NCBI GenBank assembly: GCA_028767165.1
Contig: JARACJ010000005.1
Span: 124,001-188,000, forward strand
Source of the DNA: Proteobacteria bacterium DTSAM18
GTDB lineage: Bacteria; Myxococcota_A; UBA796; GCA-2862545
Direction: 5' to 3'
Length of the DNA: 64,000 nt
The notes below the pieces were generated by a model. The model saw nothing but the letters and a program-made list of their open reading frames with translations. It had not been told where the DNA came from and made no database searches. Shown one piece after another: positions 1 to 9,368 of the stretch. A program made the translations under genes and the position numbers. The first letter of the stretch is position 1. The number at the start of each line of letters is the position of its first letter.

Positions 1-1313
1 TCGAGGTCGCGCAGCTGGCGGTAGATCTCGTTGGCGGTGTCGGTGTCGCGGTTCTCGACGGCGTCCTTCAGCTCCTTGTCGAGGTTCTCGAGGGTCTTCT
101 CCCACCCGGCCTGGAAGGCATCGTTCGCCTTGACGAACGCCTGGACCGTCTCGTCGGCCTCGTCGTGCCACGCCCGGCTCTGGGCGAGGGCCTGCGACGC
201 AGGGTGCCCCTCCAGGGTCTTCATGCGGGCCTCGGACTCGGCCTTCGTCCGAGCCGCCGCCTGCGCCGCGAGATCCTGCGAGGCGAGGTCCCGCTGCTCG
301 GCGACGAGATCCCACCAGCGCTCCTGCAGCGACCAGATCCCGAGCTCGGCGGACCAGACCTCGTCCCGCAGATCCGCCAGGGCCGGGACGGCGGGGTACG
401 TGAGCCAGCGCCGCCAGCGCTCCACCTGACGATCCACCTCGGCCGAGCTGGCGGTGTCGAGCTCCTCGGAGGAGACCTCCCCCTGCTGGGCCTCGGCGAG
501 CCTGCGGCCCCACTCCGACGCGAGCGTCGCCTGCTGGGACGTGAGGGGGCCCTTCATCCAGGTGGAGAGGACGTCGACCACCCGCTGCTGCTCCTCCAGA
601 TCGAGGTGGGGCAGCACCCACTCGAGCCGCCAGGCGGTGCTGTGGGCCACCTCGGTGACCGAGTCCGTGGCCAGCAGCGCGAGGTCCTCGTCCAGGTCGA
701 TCGGCGTGACCCCGTCGACGGCTCGGCGGCGCGCGAGACGGGCCACCGTGAACCACCGCTGGTTGCTCCACGCCTTGTCGCCGAAGTCCTCCGCCGGCGG
801 CCCCTCCCCGGGGAGGGTCACCTCGAAGATCACGAAGGGGCGATCCTCCTCCATCACCTCGTGGCTGAACCGCGGCGCCGTCTGGACGAAGCTGCGGAGC
901 GCGTAGACGACCTCCCGGCGCAGGCTGTCGTCCTGGGCCTCCAGCTCGTGGGTGCGTGTGAGGGCTCCGACGAGCTCTTCGCGCAGCTCCCCGGAGTAGC
1001 CGCCGAGCTGACGCAGCTCGCTGGCGCGTCGGACGCCGTTCTGATCGAGGGTCCAGAGGTAGACGTCGAGGGCCTTGGGATCGCCCCAGTCTTCCTGGGG
1101 GAGCTCCGGCAGCGCCTCCTCCAGACGACCCTCGCCCCCGAGCACGGCCCGGGCGGCCTCGATGCGGGCCTGGGCACGCGCCTGACGCGCTTGCAGCGCC
1201 GGCAGCCACTCCTGACGGACCTGTACGGCGGGATCGGTCTGGGCCGGGGGCTCCTGGGACCAGGCGGTCCCGATGATCATCGCCCCCAGCAGGATCCAGC
1301 GTCGTGTACGCAC
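1..1313 (-). CDS. Secreted coiled-coil protein, C-terminus beyond window
   Basis: A frame open from a GTG at 1313 to the window edge (about 437 codons) encodes a protein I do not recognise. A GGGAGG ribosome site lies 7 bases before the GTG; an in-frame ATG at 1280 is the alternative start. The N-terminus (VRTRRWILLGAMIIGTAWSQ) looks like a Sec signal peptide cleaved before EPP. The rest is rich in Glu, Arg, Ala, Gln and Leu with long helical, coiled-coil-like stretches and no Cys pair, metal motif or membrane segment. It probably acts in the periplasm or on the surface; function unknown. The long frame on the opposite strand (165-1352) is an antisense shadow. Confidence 0.7.
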   Translation of the reverse strand, partial: MRTRRWILLGAMIIGTAWSQEPPAQTDPAVQVRQEWLPALQARQARAQARIEAARAVLGGEGRLEEALPELPQEDWGDPKALDVYLWTLDQNGVRRASELRQLGGYSGELREELVGALTRTHELEAQDDSLRREVVYALRSFVQTAPRFSHEVMEEDRPFVIFEVTLPGEGPPAEDFGDKAWSNQRWFTVARLARRRAVDGVTPIDLDEDLALLATDSVTEVAHSTAWRLEWVLPHLDLEEQQRVVDVLSTWMKGPLTSQQATLASEWGRRLAEAQQGEVSSEELDTASSAEVDRQVERWRRWLTYPAVPALADLRDEVWSAELGIWSLQERWWDLVAEQRDLASQDLAAQAAARTKAESEARMKTLEGHPASQALAQSRAWHDEADETVQAFVKANDAFQAGWEKTLENLDKELKDAVENRDTDTANEIYRQLRDL

Positions 1314-1447
1314 TCGTCGGCCTCCCAGCGCTCCATCGCACCGGTACTGTAGATCACTCCAGCCGACCATACGAGGTCATTGGCCCAGGAAGACGACTTC
1401 GGGTACCGCACGTGAACGCCAGGGGGCAGCCCGGGAGGGAGGCCCGA

Positions 1448-1750
1448 TCAGAACTCGTCACGGAGGAACGCGAGGATGTCCTCCTGTTCCTCGGGGGTCA
1501 GCACCGTGCGGAATGCCGGCATGGCGGTTCCGGCCACGCCTCCATCGATGATGCTCAGGATCGCCGTGTCGCTCAGGTCGCCCAGGTTGCCGTCGAGGGC
1601 TGGGCCCAGACTGTCGACGCCCTCCCCATCCACGCCGTGACAGGTCGCGCAGTGTTCGTCGTACAGGAGGGCACCGTTGTCGGCATCTCCTTCGTTGATG
1701 CAGCCGACGGCGAAGAGCAGCAGGGCCGCAGACAGCAGGTTCCTCGGCAT
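1448..1750 (-). CDS. Small lipoprotein cytochrome c (monohaem)
   Basis: About 100 aa. The signal sequence MPRNLLSAALLLFAVGC ends in a lipobox, so the protein should be lipid-anchored at the periplasmic side. One CxxCH haem site (CATCH, near residue 34) is followed by GVDGEGVDSLGPAL, a distal Met in GTAMPAF as sixth iron ligand, and a C-terminal helix (TPEEQEDILAFLRDEF) typical of class I cytochrome c. Two adjacent ATGs (1753 and 1750) fit; the second is better spaced (7 bases) from GGAGG. Likely a soluble-type electron carrier. It lies alone between the gene at the window edge and the mut operon, and nothing around it names its redox partner. Confidence 0.88.
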   Translation of the reverse strand: MPRNLLSAALLLFAVGCINEGDADNGALLYDEHCATCHGVDGEGVDSLGPALDGNLGDLSDTAILSIIDGGVAGTAMPAFRTVLTPEEQEDILAFLRDEF

Positions 1751-1874
1751 CATGGATCCTCCACAGGGGTCGTGGGACGGCACGCCGGTGGCTCCCGGCG
1801 TGTCACGACCCTGGTCCTACCGCATCGGACGGCAGGAACGCATCCCAAAGATCCGGACGTACCGGAACGCACGA

Positions 1875-2885
1875 TCAGGCGCGATCCTCACCGTTCGAAC
1901 CCGTCAGGAACAGTGCCAACAGCTCGGTGGCCGCGGCGCCGGCGGGCACCCTGCCGGCCTTCACGCCGGCCTCGAGGGCCGGCAGGGCACGGGCCACCGC
2001 GGCGTCGTCGCGGAAGGCACGCAACAACCCTTCCTCGACCAGATCCCACATCCACCGACGCTGCTGCTCCTCGCGGCGGCCCTCGAAGGCACCGGCCTCG
2101 ATGGCTGCCTCCCGGTGGGCCTGCAAGGCCTCCCACAGCTCGTCGAGACCCTCTCCGGTGAGACCGGAGCAGGTGAGGACCGGCGGGGTCCACCAGTCGT
2201 CCTTGCGCCGGACCACCCGCAGCGCCCCCTGGTACTCCCGGCGGGCCGCCTGGGCCTTGCGGGCGTTGTCGCCGTCGGCCTTGTTCACCGCGAGCACGTC
2301 GGCCACCTCGAGGATGCCCTTCTTGATGCCCTGCAGCTCGTCGCCGGCGCCGGACAGCATCAGCACGAGGAACACGTCGACCATGTCGGCCACGGTGGTC
2401 TCGGACTGGCCCACGCCCACCGTCTCCACGCACACGACGTCGAAGCCGGCGGCCTCGCACAGGAGCATCGTCTCCCGGGACTTGCGGTGCACACCGCCCA
2501 GGGTGCCGCCGGTGGGGCTCGGCCGCACGTACGCCTGGCGGTGGGTGGACAGCTTCACCATGCGGGTCTTGTCGCCGAGGATGGAGCCACCGGTGACCGA
2601 CGAGGTGGGATCCACCGCCAGCACCGCCACCTTGTGGCCCCGCTCGATCAGATCGAGGCCGAAGCGCTCGAGGAAGGTGGACTTGCCCACGCCGGGCACG
2701 CCGGAGATGCCGATGCGGTGGGCCCCGCCGGTGTGGGGCATGATGCCCGCCAGCACCTCGTCGGCCATCGCCCGGTGGGCCGGGTGGGACGACTCGACGA
2801 GGGTGATGGCACGGGCGAGCACGGCGCGCTCCCCCGCCAGGATGCCGCGGACGTAGTCCGGGACGGTCAGTCGGCGACGCTTCAC
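1875..2885 (-). CDS. meaB: Methylmalonyl-CoA mutase-associated GTPase MeaB
   Basis: 336 aa, the normal length for the MeaB/ArgK G3E GTPase family. It loads and protects adenosylcobalamin on methylmalonyl-CoA mutase in the cytoplasm. Visible motifs are a Walker A loop GVPGVGKST near residue 60, the Asp in AVDPTSS, the conserved [11 protein letters not shown] segment, the ETVGVGQSE switch region, and NKADGDN as the guanine-specificity motif. The start is a GTG whose last two bases overlap the TGA of mutB (GTGA), so the two are translationally coupled as the last genes of the mut operon. Confidence 0.95.
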   Translation of the reverse strand: MKRRRLTVPDYVRGILAGERAVLARAITLVESSHPAHRAMADEVLAGIMPHTGGAHRIGISGVPGVGKSTFLERFGLDLIERGHKVAVLAVDPTSSVTGGSILGDKTRMVKLSTHRQAYVRPSPTGGTLGGVHRKSRETMLLCEAAGFDVVCVETVGVGQSETTVADMVDVFLVLMLSGAGDELQGIKKGILEVADVLAVNKADGDNARKAQAARREYQGALRVVRRKDDWWTPPVLTCSGLTGEGLDELWEALQAHREAAIEAGAFEGRREEQQRRWMWDLVEEGLLRAFRDDAAVARALPALEAGVKAGRVPAGAAATELLALFLTGSNGEDRA

Positions 2886-5032
2886 GCCTCGTCTTCCATG
2901 GCTTCGAGGTGATCCAGGATCTCGTTGGCCGCATCGATGATGACGGTGCCGGGCCCGAACACGGACGCGGCGCCCATCTCCTTGAGGGTGGGCACGTCTT
3001 CCGGCGGGATGACGCCACCGACGATGACGAGGATGTCCTCGCGGCCGAGCTCCGCCAGCGCCTTGCGCAGGGCCGGCACGAGCGTGAGGTGGCCCGCCGC
3101 GAGGGAACTGGCGCCGACCACGTGCACGTCGTTGTCGACGGCCTGCTGGGCGGTCTCCTCGGGGGTCTGGAACAGAGGCCCGATGTCGACGTCGAAGCCG
3201 AGGTCGGCGTAGGCGGAGGCGACGACCTTCTGGCCGCGGTCGTGGCCGTCCTGGCCCATCTTGGCCACCAGGATGCGGGGACGACGGCCCTCACGGGCCT
3301 CGAAGCGCTCGATGCGCTTGCTGAACTTCGCCATCACGTCGTCGGACACGCCGCCCTCCTTGCGGTACACGCCGCTCACGGAGCGGATGGTGGCCTGGTG
3401 ACGACCGTACACGGCCTCCAGGGCGTCGGACATCTCGCCGACGGTGGCGCCCAGCCGCGCGGCGTCGACCGCCAGCGCCAGCAGGTTGCCCTCGCCGGAG
3501 CGGGCGGCATCCGTGAGGGCCGCCAGGGCCACGAGCACCGCGTCGCCGTCGCGCTTGGCCTTGAGGTCGTCCAGGCGGGCGATCTGGGCGGCGCGCACCT
3601 GGGAGTTGTCGACCTTGAGGATCGGGATGTCGTCCTCGACCTTCGGCGGCAGCGTGTTGACCCCGATGATGGGCTGCCGGCCGGAGTCGATGCGGGCCTG
3701 GGTGCGGGCCGAGGCCTCCTCGATGCGCAGCTTGGGCAGTCCCGTCTCGATGGCCTTGGCCATGCCGCCGAGCTCCTCGACCTCCTGCAGGTGCTGCCAG
3801 GCGGAGTCCACCAGCTCCTGGGTGAGCCGCTCGACGTAGTAGGAGCCGGCCCAGGGGTCGATCACGTCGGCCGCGCCCGCCTCGGTCTGCAGGTACAGCT
3901 GGGTGTTGCGGGCGATGCGGGCGGAGAAGTCCGTGGGAAGCGCGAGGGCCTCGTCCAGGCTGTTCGTGTGCAGCGACTGGGTGTGGCCGTGGGCAGCGGC
4001 CATGGCCTCGACGCAGGTGCGGGCCACGTTGTTGTAGACGTCCTGGGCGGTCAGGGACCAGCCGGAGGTCTGGCAGTGGGTGCGCAGGGCCATGGACTTG
4101 GTGTTCTTCGGCTCGAAGGGGCGCAGGAGGCGCGCCCACAGGATGCGAGCCGCCCGCAGCTTGGCCACCTCCATGAAGTAGTTCATGCCGATGGCGAAGA
4201 AGAAGCTGAGCCGGGGGGCGAAGGCGTCGACGTCGAGGCCGGCCTCCACGCCCGTGCGGACGTACTGAAGGCCGTCTGCCAGGGTGTACGCGAGCTCGAG
4301 ATCCGCCGTCGCACCCGCCTCCTGCATGTGGTAGCCGGAGATCGAGATGGAGTTGAACTTGGGCATCTTCTCCGCGGTGTAGGCGAAGATGTCGGCGATG
4401 ATCCGCATGCTGGGCCCGGGCGGGTAGATGTAGGTGTTGCGGACCATGAACTCCTTGAGGATGTCGTTCTGGATCGTGCCGGCCAGCTTCTCCGGCGGCA
4501 CGCCCTGCTCCTCGGCGGCCACGATGTACAGGGCCATGATGGGCAGCACGGCGCCGTTCATGGTCATCGACACGCTCATCTCGTCGAGCGGGATGCCATC
4601 GAAGAGGATGCGCATGTCCTCGATGGAGTCGATGGCCACGCCCGCCATGCCCACATCGCCCGCCACCCGGGGGTGGTCGGAGTCGTAGCCGCGGTGGGTG
4701 GCCAGATCGAAGGCGATCGACAGGCCCTTCTGCCCGGCCGCGAGGTTGCGCCGGTAGAAGGCGTTGGAGGCCTCCGCCGTGGAGAAGCCCGCGTACTGCC
4801 GGACCGTCCAGGGCCGGGTGCGGTACATCGTGGCGTAGGGGCCCCGGTGGTAGGGCGGCAGGCCGGGCAGGTAGTCGAGGTGCTCGACGCCCTGCAGATC
4901 CTCGGGCCGGTACAGGGCCTTGACCTCGATGCCCTCGGGGGTGGTCCAGGCCTCGGCCTGATCCGCGGCATGCTCGCCGGCCACGGTGGGGGTGGAGAAG
5001 TCGATCGTCGTGAAGTCGGGGAAGCCGCTCAT
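2882..5032 (-). CDS. mutB: Methylmalonyl-CoA mutase large (catalytic) subunit
   Basis: 716 aa, standard length. Isomerises (R)-methylmalonyl-CoA to succinyl-CoA with adenosylcobalamin in propionate, odd-chain fatty acid and branched amino acid catabolism. The N-terminal TIM barrel carries [20 protein letters not shown] and the substrate region [22 protein letters not shown]. The C-terminal B12 domain starts near residue 580 with [10 protein letters not shown], the DxHxxG motif whose His binds cobalt. I chose the ATG at 5032 because it forms an ATGA overlap with the mutA stop and gives the family N-terminus; the frame stays open far upstream but that part is antisense-like. Confidence 0.96.
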   Translation of the reverse strand: MSGFPDFTTIDFSTPTVAGEHAADQAEAWTTPEGIEVKALYRPEDLQGVEHLDYLPGLPPYHRGPYATMYRTRPWTVRQYAGFSTAEASNAFYRRNLAAGQKGLSIAFDLATHRGYDSDHPRVAGDVGMAGVAIDSIEDMRILFDGIPLDEMSVSMTMNGAVLPIMALYIVAAEEQGVPPEKLAGTIQNDILKEFMVRNTYIYPPGPSMRIIADIFAYTAEKMPKFNSISISGYHMQEAGATADLELAYTLADGLQYVRTGVEAGLDVDAFAPRLSFFFAIGMNYFMEVAKLRAARILWARLLRPFEPKNTKSMALRTHCQTSGWSLTAQDVYNNVARTCVEAMAAAHGHTQSLHTNSLDEALALPTDFSARIARNTQLYLQTEAGAADVIDPWAGSYYVERLTQELVDSAWQHLQEVEELGGMAKAIETGLPKLRIEEASARTQARIDSGRQPIIGVNTLPPKVEDDIPILKVDNSQVRAAQIARLDDLKAKRDGDAVLVALAALTDAARSGEGNLLALAVDAARLGATVGEMSDALEAVYGRHQATIRSVSGVYRKEGGVSDDVMAKFSKRIERFEAREGRRPRILVAKMGQDGHDRGQKVVASAYADLGFDVDIGPLFQTPEETAQQAVDNDVHVVGASSLAAGHLTLVPALRKALAELGREDILVIVGGVIPPEDVPTLKEMGAASVFGPGTVIIDAANEILDHLEAMEDEA

Positions 5033-6903
5033 CGGGTCACCTCCACACCGGCCAGTTCGTTCAGTTGGGTGAAGACGGGGCCTCCGAGGGACCAGGACCC
5101 ATCCAGCGGGCCCCAGGCCTCCTGGGCGCGACCCGCCACCATCACGGCGGGGGCACCGGCGGCCTTCAGGGCGTCGATGGCGCCGGGCAGCACCCGGGCG
5201 TAGTCGTCGTCGTGGCCGCACAGGACGGCGGCACGGTGCGCGTGCAGGTCGGCGGCCTCGTCCAGGGCGACCACCTCGCAGCGGAAGCCACCGGCCTCCA
5301 TCAGGCGGGCCATGAAGTCGAGACGGCCCTTGTGGCGGGGCAGGGCACCGACGGTGACCAGGGCCACGGACATCCCATGGGACGACACCGCGGCCCGCAG
5401 GGTCTCCCAGCCCTCGGCCAGGCGCTCGACGCGCACCGGGGCACAGGCGGCGGACCAGCCGGACACCTCGGCCGACGAAGCATCCCGGGGCGCGCGCTGG
5501 GGCAGGCTCTCGGTGGGGTTGGGGTACAGGGACACGCCGATGATGCCCTGACGACGGCTGCCGACCGCCTTGGCGGTGCGTGCCGCGCTGGCCTGCAGAC
5601 GCTCCTGGATCCAGCCGGACCGGAGGGCCGCGTGCATGCCGCCCTGCGCCTGGACCTGCTGCATGATGCCCCAGGCCGCCTCGCACAGCTGGGTGGTGAG
5701 ATCCTCGATCATCCAGGCGCCGCCCGCCGGGTCGAGCACGCGGAGCAGGTGGGACTCCTCCTGCAGCACCAGTGCCGTGTTGGTGGCGATGCGGCGGGAC
5801 TGGGCGTCGGGCACGCCGAGGACGTGGTCGTAGGGCATGACCGTGAGGGCATCGACGCCACCGACCATGGCCGCGAACGCGCCGGCGGTGCCGCGGAGCA
5901 TGTTGACCCAGGGATCGTTCTTCGTGAGCGAGCGACCGGAGGTGACGCCGTGGACCCACACGGACCCATCCTCGACACCCACCGCCTGCATCACGCGGCC
6001 CCACAGGGCGCGCGCGGCACGCAGCTTGGCCAGCTCCACGAACGTGTCGTCGCCGACGGCCAGCCGAAGGCGGCTGCGACCGACGAGGGTGGACGGTTCC
6101 ACGCCGCGGGCGGACAGCTCGGACAGCTGCTGCACGAGGGAGGCCGCCATCAGCCCGAGCTCGAGGGCCGGGTCGGCACCGGCCATCTGCCACAGCGCCG
6201 CGTCGACGCCGAAGACGTGCACGCTCGGGAGCGCCGAGGCGGCCTCGTCGAGGTGGCCCTCGAGGTTGTCGTAGGCGCCGACGACACCGCCGGGCAGCCC
6301 GCCCTGCGTGGCGTGGAGCAGGACCGGGTCGTACACGACGGAGCCCGTGATCTGCGCGGGGAGGAGCCCGACGTCGCTGCCGACCCGGGCGAGGGCCCCG
6401 AGCCAGAAGGACGCCCGCGCGCCGGCTTCGATGTCGACCGGGTGCGCGCCGATGTCGACGGCCGCGAGGAGGAGGCGCAGGTCTTCCACCGTGCGCAGGG
6501 TGGCGCCCTCGGTGGGCGTGGGCAGTCCGCGCCCCTCGCCGTCGGGCACGATCCAGAAGGAGCGCACCCGGCGCTCGGCGTCGTCGGCGATCGCCACCGC
6601 GCCACCGGTCACGGTGCCGCCGTCCCAGATGGACCGCAGATCGACGCCGACCTCGCGGCGCTGCAGGCCACCGCTTCCGCGGGTCCAGGGGGCCTGATCC
6701 GGGCTGGAGCCCACCACCGGTGTGTCGGAGGTGTGCAGAACCGGCAGGTGCACGCCGTCTGCGATGTCACGCTCCAGCTTGTGAAGGGGCTTTCCCTTCA
6801 GGACTCGCTCGGCAGCCGCCACCCACAGCGCATGGGTGGGGACGTCGAACCACCTGCCCAGGTCCGGGGCGTCGTCGGAAAGAAAGGGGGGCACGTTCGC
6901 CAT
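5029..6903 (-). CDS. mutA: Methylmalonyl-CoA mutase small subunit
   Basis: 624 aa, normal for the non-catalytic beta subunit that forms the heterodimer with MutB. It shows the mutase fold ([36 protein letters not shown]) and a C-terminal B12-like domain, but the cobalt-binding DxHxxG is replaced by ALPRHKGRL, as known for small subunits, so it should not bind cobalamin productively. ATG at 6903 follows GGAGACGGATC. First gene of mutA-mutB-meaB and divergent from a LysR gene 218 bases away, so that regulator is a candidate controller. Confidence 0.94.
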   Translation of the reverse strand: MANVPPFLSDDAPDLGRWFDVPTHALWVAAAERVLKGKPLHKLERDIADGVHLPVLHTSDTPVVGSSPDQAPWTRGSGGLQRREVGVDLRSIWDGGTVTGGAVAIADDAERRVRSFWIVPDGEGRGLPTPTEGATLRTVEDLRLLLAAVDIGAHPVDIEAGARASFWLGALARVGSDVGLLPAQITGSVVYDPVLLHATQGGLPGGVVGAYDNLEGHLDEAASALPSVHVFGVDAALWQMAGADPALELGLMAASLVQQLSELSARGVEPSTLVGRSRLRLAVGDDTFVELAKLRAARALWGRVMQAVGVEDGSVWVHGVTSGRSLTKNDPWVNMLRGTAGAFAAMVGGVDALTVMPYDHVLGVPDAQSRRIATNTALVLQEESHLLRVLDPAGGAWMIEDLTTQLCEAAWGIMQQVQAQGGMHAALRSGWIQERLQASAARTAKAVGSRRQGIIGVSLYPNPTESLPQRAPRDASSAEVSGWSAACAPVRVERLAEGWETLRAAVSSHGMSVALVTVGALPRHKGRLDFMARLMEAGGFRCEVVALDEAADLHAHRAAVLCGHDDDYARVLPGAIDALKAAGAPAVMVAGRAQEAWGPLDGSWSLGGPVFTQLNELAGVEVTR

Positions 6904-7062
6904 GATCCGTCTCCGTGTTGGGCAGACCATAGCGCGTACGGGACACCAGTTCAGCGTCGGTACGACACGTCTCACAAGCGATCGACCGACCGCACACGCC
7001 CGCCTCGGTGTAGACATGGTCCCACGGGCCCCAGCGACCCGTGACGAACGCTGACGAATACG

Positions 7063-7103
7063 GGACCGCATTGGTCCATAATCGGGTTACCGAAGCATCG
7101 GTA
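7063..7103. promoter_or_regulatory. Two inverted repeats in the mutA/lysR divergent region
   Basis: Two short perfect inverted repeats lie 18-60 bases before the LysR start. GGACC-N5-GGTCC spans 7063-7077 and TACCGA-N4-TCGGTA spans 7088-7103. A CATAAT hexamer at 7077-7082 lies between them and could be a -10 box for the regulator, though I see no convincing -35 at normal spacing. Such dyads between a divergent LysR gene and its target are typical autoregulatory operators; assignment to this protein is inference. Confidence 0.4.
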
Positions 7104-7121
7104 CGTCACAGGAGTGCAGGC

Positions 7122-8051
7122 ATGACCCAGGATCTGAACCACCTCCGCAGCTTCGTCGCCGTCGCCAAGGCGGGAAGCTTCATCGGCGCATCCCAACGGC
7201 TGCAGATCCCCCGCTCCAGCCTCAGCCGGCACGTCAAGGCGCTCGAGGAGGGCCTCGGCGTGAGCCTCATCTCCCGCACCACGCGGCAGCTCCACCTCAC
7301 CGACGAGGGCCAGCAGCTGTTCGAGCGCGCCGAGACGAGCCTGCGTGCCCTCGACAACGCCCTGCTGGAGACCCAGGACGCCTCCGGCGCGGTGCAGGGC
7401 CACCTGCGGATCACCGCCCCGGCCGATCTCGGCTCCAACCTGCTGCACCGCATCCTGCCCGCGTTCCAGCGGGACAACCCCTCGGTCAAGATCAGCCTGA
7501 ACCTGTCCGACCGCCAGATCGACCTCGTGGGCGAGGGATACGACCTCGCTGTGCGGGCGGCCGCCGGCTTGCCCGACTCCACCCTGCGGGCCCGCAAGCT
7601 CGGCTCCACGCTCTCGGGCTTCTTCGCCTCGCCTGCCTACCTGAAGGCCCACGGCACCCCGCAGAACCTGGCGCAGCTCAAGGACCACCGGCTCCTCGCC
7701 CCCGGCGCCGGCCTGCGCCTCGACCTGCCCTTCAAGGACGCGTCGTGTCCCCGGGGGATCCAGCTCGACCCGGCCCTGAAGTCCAACAGCTTCCAGTTCC
7801 TGATGCGGGCCGCGATCGAGGGCGGCGGCATCGCCGTGCTGCCGTACCTGAACGTGTCAGACGATGTCACCTCCGGGCGCCTCGTGCAGGTGCTTCCGGA
7901 CGCCTCCGCCTCCGTGGGCAACGTCTACCTCGTGACGCCTGGAAACCGGCATATCACCACGGCGCTGCAGGTCCTGATGGACTACCTCGACGCCGAGATC
8001 CGTCCGCTGCTGCAGGACGGCCCGAACAAGACCCTCGCCTCCGCGGGTTGA
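7122..8051 (+). CDS. LysR-family transcriptional regulator
   Basis: 309 aa, usual length. The N-terminal winged helix-turn-helix (residues 1-65: LRSFVAVAKAGSFIGASQRL, SSLSRHVKALEEGLGV, SRTTRQLHLTDEGQ) is followed by a periplasmic-binding-like effector domain starting near VQGHLRITAPADLG, most like the CrgA/DsdC-type subgroup. ATG at 7122 has AGGAG seven bases upstream; an earlier in-frame start at 7041 would add 27 residues of non-family sequence. Divergent from the methylmalonyl-CoA mutase operon, so propionyl/methylmalonyl-CoA metabolism is a reasonable but unproven target. The effector is not readable from sequence. Confidence 0.93.
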   Translation: MTQDLNHLRSFVAVAKAGSFIGASQRLQIPRSSLSRHVKALEEGLGVSLISRTTRQLHLTDEGQQLFERAETSLRALDNALLETQDASGAVQGHLRITAPADLGSNLLHRILPAFQRDNPSVKISLNLSDRQIDLVGEGYDLAVRAAAGLPDSTLRARKLGSTLSGFFASPAYLKAHGTPQNLAQLKDHRLLAPGAGLRLDLPFKDASCPRGIQLDPALKSNSFQFLMRAAIEGGGIAVLPYLNVSDDVTSGRLVQVLPDASASVGNVYLVTPGNRHITTALQVLMDYLDAEIRPLLQDGPNKTLASAG

Positions 8052-8243
8052 CGCCCGAACGAAGGGTGCACAGACAGACGGGGCCACCGGGTAGCGGTCA
8101 CCACAGCACTTGCCGCCCACAACCCCGGTGATTGTCGTTCCGTCGACGCCACGATGGTTCCCCCGCGACCGCGGAACCGAGGCGTCAGCAACCGCACCCA
8201 CGTTCCGCCGGGCCATCGCCCGTCGATCCCCATGGAGGCCCTC

Positions 8244-8648
8244 ATGTGGAGCCGACTCGCTACACCTCTGTTCGCAGACATGCAGCAACTCGCCCAGCAG
8301 ATGGACGCCCTGTTCGAAGGTCCCCGTTCCGCCGTGCTGGGTTTCGTCACCCACCGGGGCGAAGACGCCCTCACCCTCACCGCCGATCTGCCGGGTCTGA
8401 CCGCAGACGACCTCGAGCTCACCATCGAGGGACGGCGCCTCACCCTGCGCACCACCACGCCCGAGGACGACGACGGCTGGACGACCGTGCGCGACGAGCG
8501 TCCGTCCACCACCCTGCGGCGCACCTTCCTCCTTCCTCCCTACGTCGATGTGGAGGAGGTCTCCGCGACCTTCACGGACGGCGTCTTCACGCTGACGCTT
8601 CCGCTGAACAAGCCCAAGGCGCGCCACATCCCCGTCGTCGCCAAGTGA
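8244..8648 (+). CDS. Hsp20/alpha-crystallin small heat-shock protein
   Basis: 134 aa. A short N-terminal arm (MWSRLATPLFADMQQLAQQMDALF) precedes an alpha-crystallin domain with the hallmarks LTADLPGLTADDLELTIEG, LRRTFLLPPYVDVEEVSATF and DGVFTLTLPLNKP (the GVL-like A-x-x-x-G-V-L strand). It binds unfolding proteins and holds them for ATP-dependent chaperones. ATG at 8244 follows GGAGG by five bases; a longer in-frame form from 8154 or 8232 lacks a ribosome site. It shares a likely transcript with the next Hsp20 gene 23 bases downstream. Confidence 0.93.
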   Translation: MWSRLATPLFADMQQLAQQMDALFEGPRSAVLGFVTHRGEDALTLTADLPGLTADDLELTIEGRRLTLRTTTPEDDDGWTTVRDERPSTTLRRTFLLPPYVDVEEVSATFTDGVFTLTLPLNKPKARHIPVVAK

Positions 8649-8671
8649 TCCCCCTTCCGAAGGAGTCAGCC

Positions 8672-8986
8672 ATGACCACCCACGACATGACCGTCTGGAC
8701 CACGCCCGCCATGACCGTCCAGGAGAAGCAGGGGGATCTCCGCCTGCTCGTGAACCTTCCCGGCGTCGGACTCGACGACGTCGAGCTGACCGCCGAGCAG
8801 CGCGTGCTCACCCTGCAGGCGCTCCGCGCCGACCGCGACAACCACGGCTTCCGCCGGGAGCTCCGGCTTCCCGAGGGACACCGCACCAAGGACGTCACCG
8901 CCACGCTCAAGGACGGCGTGCTCGTCGTCCTGATGCCCAAGGGCGAGAGGAAGGGCAGCCGCCGCATCGAGGTGAAGGCCGCCTGA
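8672..8986 (+). CDS. Second Hsp20-type small heat-shock protein, minimal form
   Basis: 104 aa, close to a bare alpha-crystallin domain: LLVNLPGVGLDDVELTAEQ, FRRELRLPEGHRTKDVTATLKDGVLVVLMPK. The N-terminal arm is reduced to about 15 residues and the C-terminal extension lacks a clear I-x-I motif, so it probably forms smaller oligomers or mixes with the longer Hsp20 encoded just upstream. ATG at 8672 with AGGAG six bases before. Pairs of diverged Hsp20 genes in one operon are common in environmental bacteria. Confidence 0.92.
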   Translation: MTTHDMTVWTTPAMTVQEKQGDLRLLVNLPGVGLDDVELTAEQRVLTLQALRADRDNHGFRRELRLPEGHRTKDVTATLKDGVLVVLMPKGERKGSRRIEVKAA

Positions 8987-9368
8987 CACGCCCCCGCACG
9001 CATCCCCCGGCCCGCGCCGGATCCCAGGCCCCGTCAGCCCCGCTGGCGGGGCCTTCGTGCAACCGGATCCAGGGGGGACGGCGGAGGCATGCCCTTCCTG
9101 CCGTCGGTCACGCTCATCCGGGTACCGGATGAAATCCATGACAATCCCATGATGGTTCCATCCCGAGCGCCACCCGCACGACGGTGCGTCGGATCCAGCC
9201 TCCGCACCTGGCATCCAGGCGAATCCCTTCGCGGTGATCTCCAGCATGCCCCGCCACCTTGGAAGGCTACCGGATGCGTCACTTGGCAATTTTTCGATAT
9301 GGTACCCGTGCGATCCACCTCTATCATCCTCCTGATGCCCTCCATTGGGCGATCAGGGGGTTTCGAGC
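8987..9368. other. Gene-free stretch before the first giant surface gene
   Basis: 382 bases without a supportable gene. The first part holds the Hsp20 terminator. The second part, from about 9260, is less GC-rich (for example TTGGCAATTTTTCGATATGG) and presumably carries the promoter of the following giant gene, but I could not place a -35/-10 pair with normal spacing. Confidence 0.5.
9026..9060 (+). terminator. Hairpin terminator after the Hsp20 pair
   Basis: AGGCCCCG (9026-9033) pairs with CGGGGCCT (9047-9054), extended inside by a T-G wobble and CAGC/GCTG around a CCC loop, 40 bases after the stop. The tail TCGTGC is not a strong U tract, so termination efficiency is uncertain. Confidence 0.6.

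Noticed and set aside
1888-1905. tRNA T-loop-like GTTCGAACC
   Set aside because: It lies in the 3' coding part of meaB and no acceptor or anticodon stem surrounds it.
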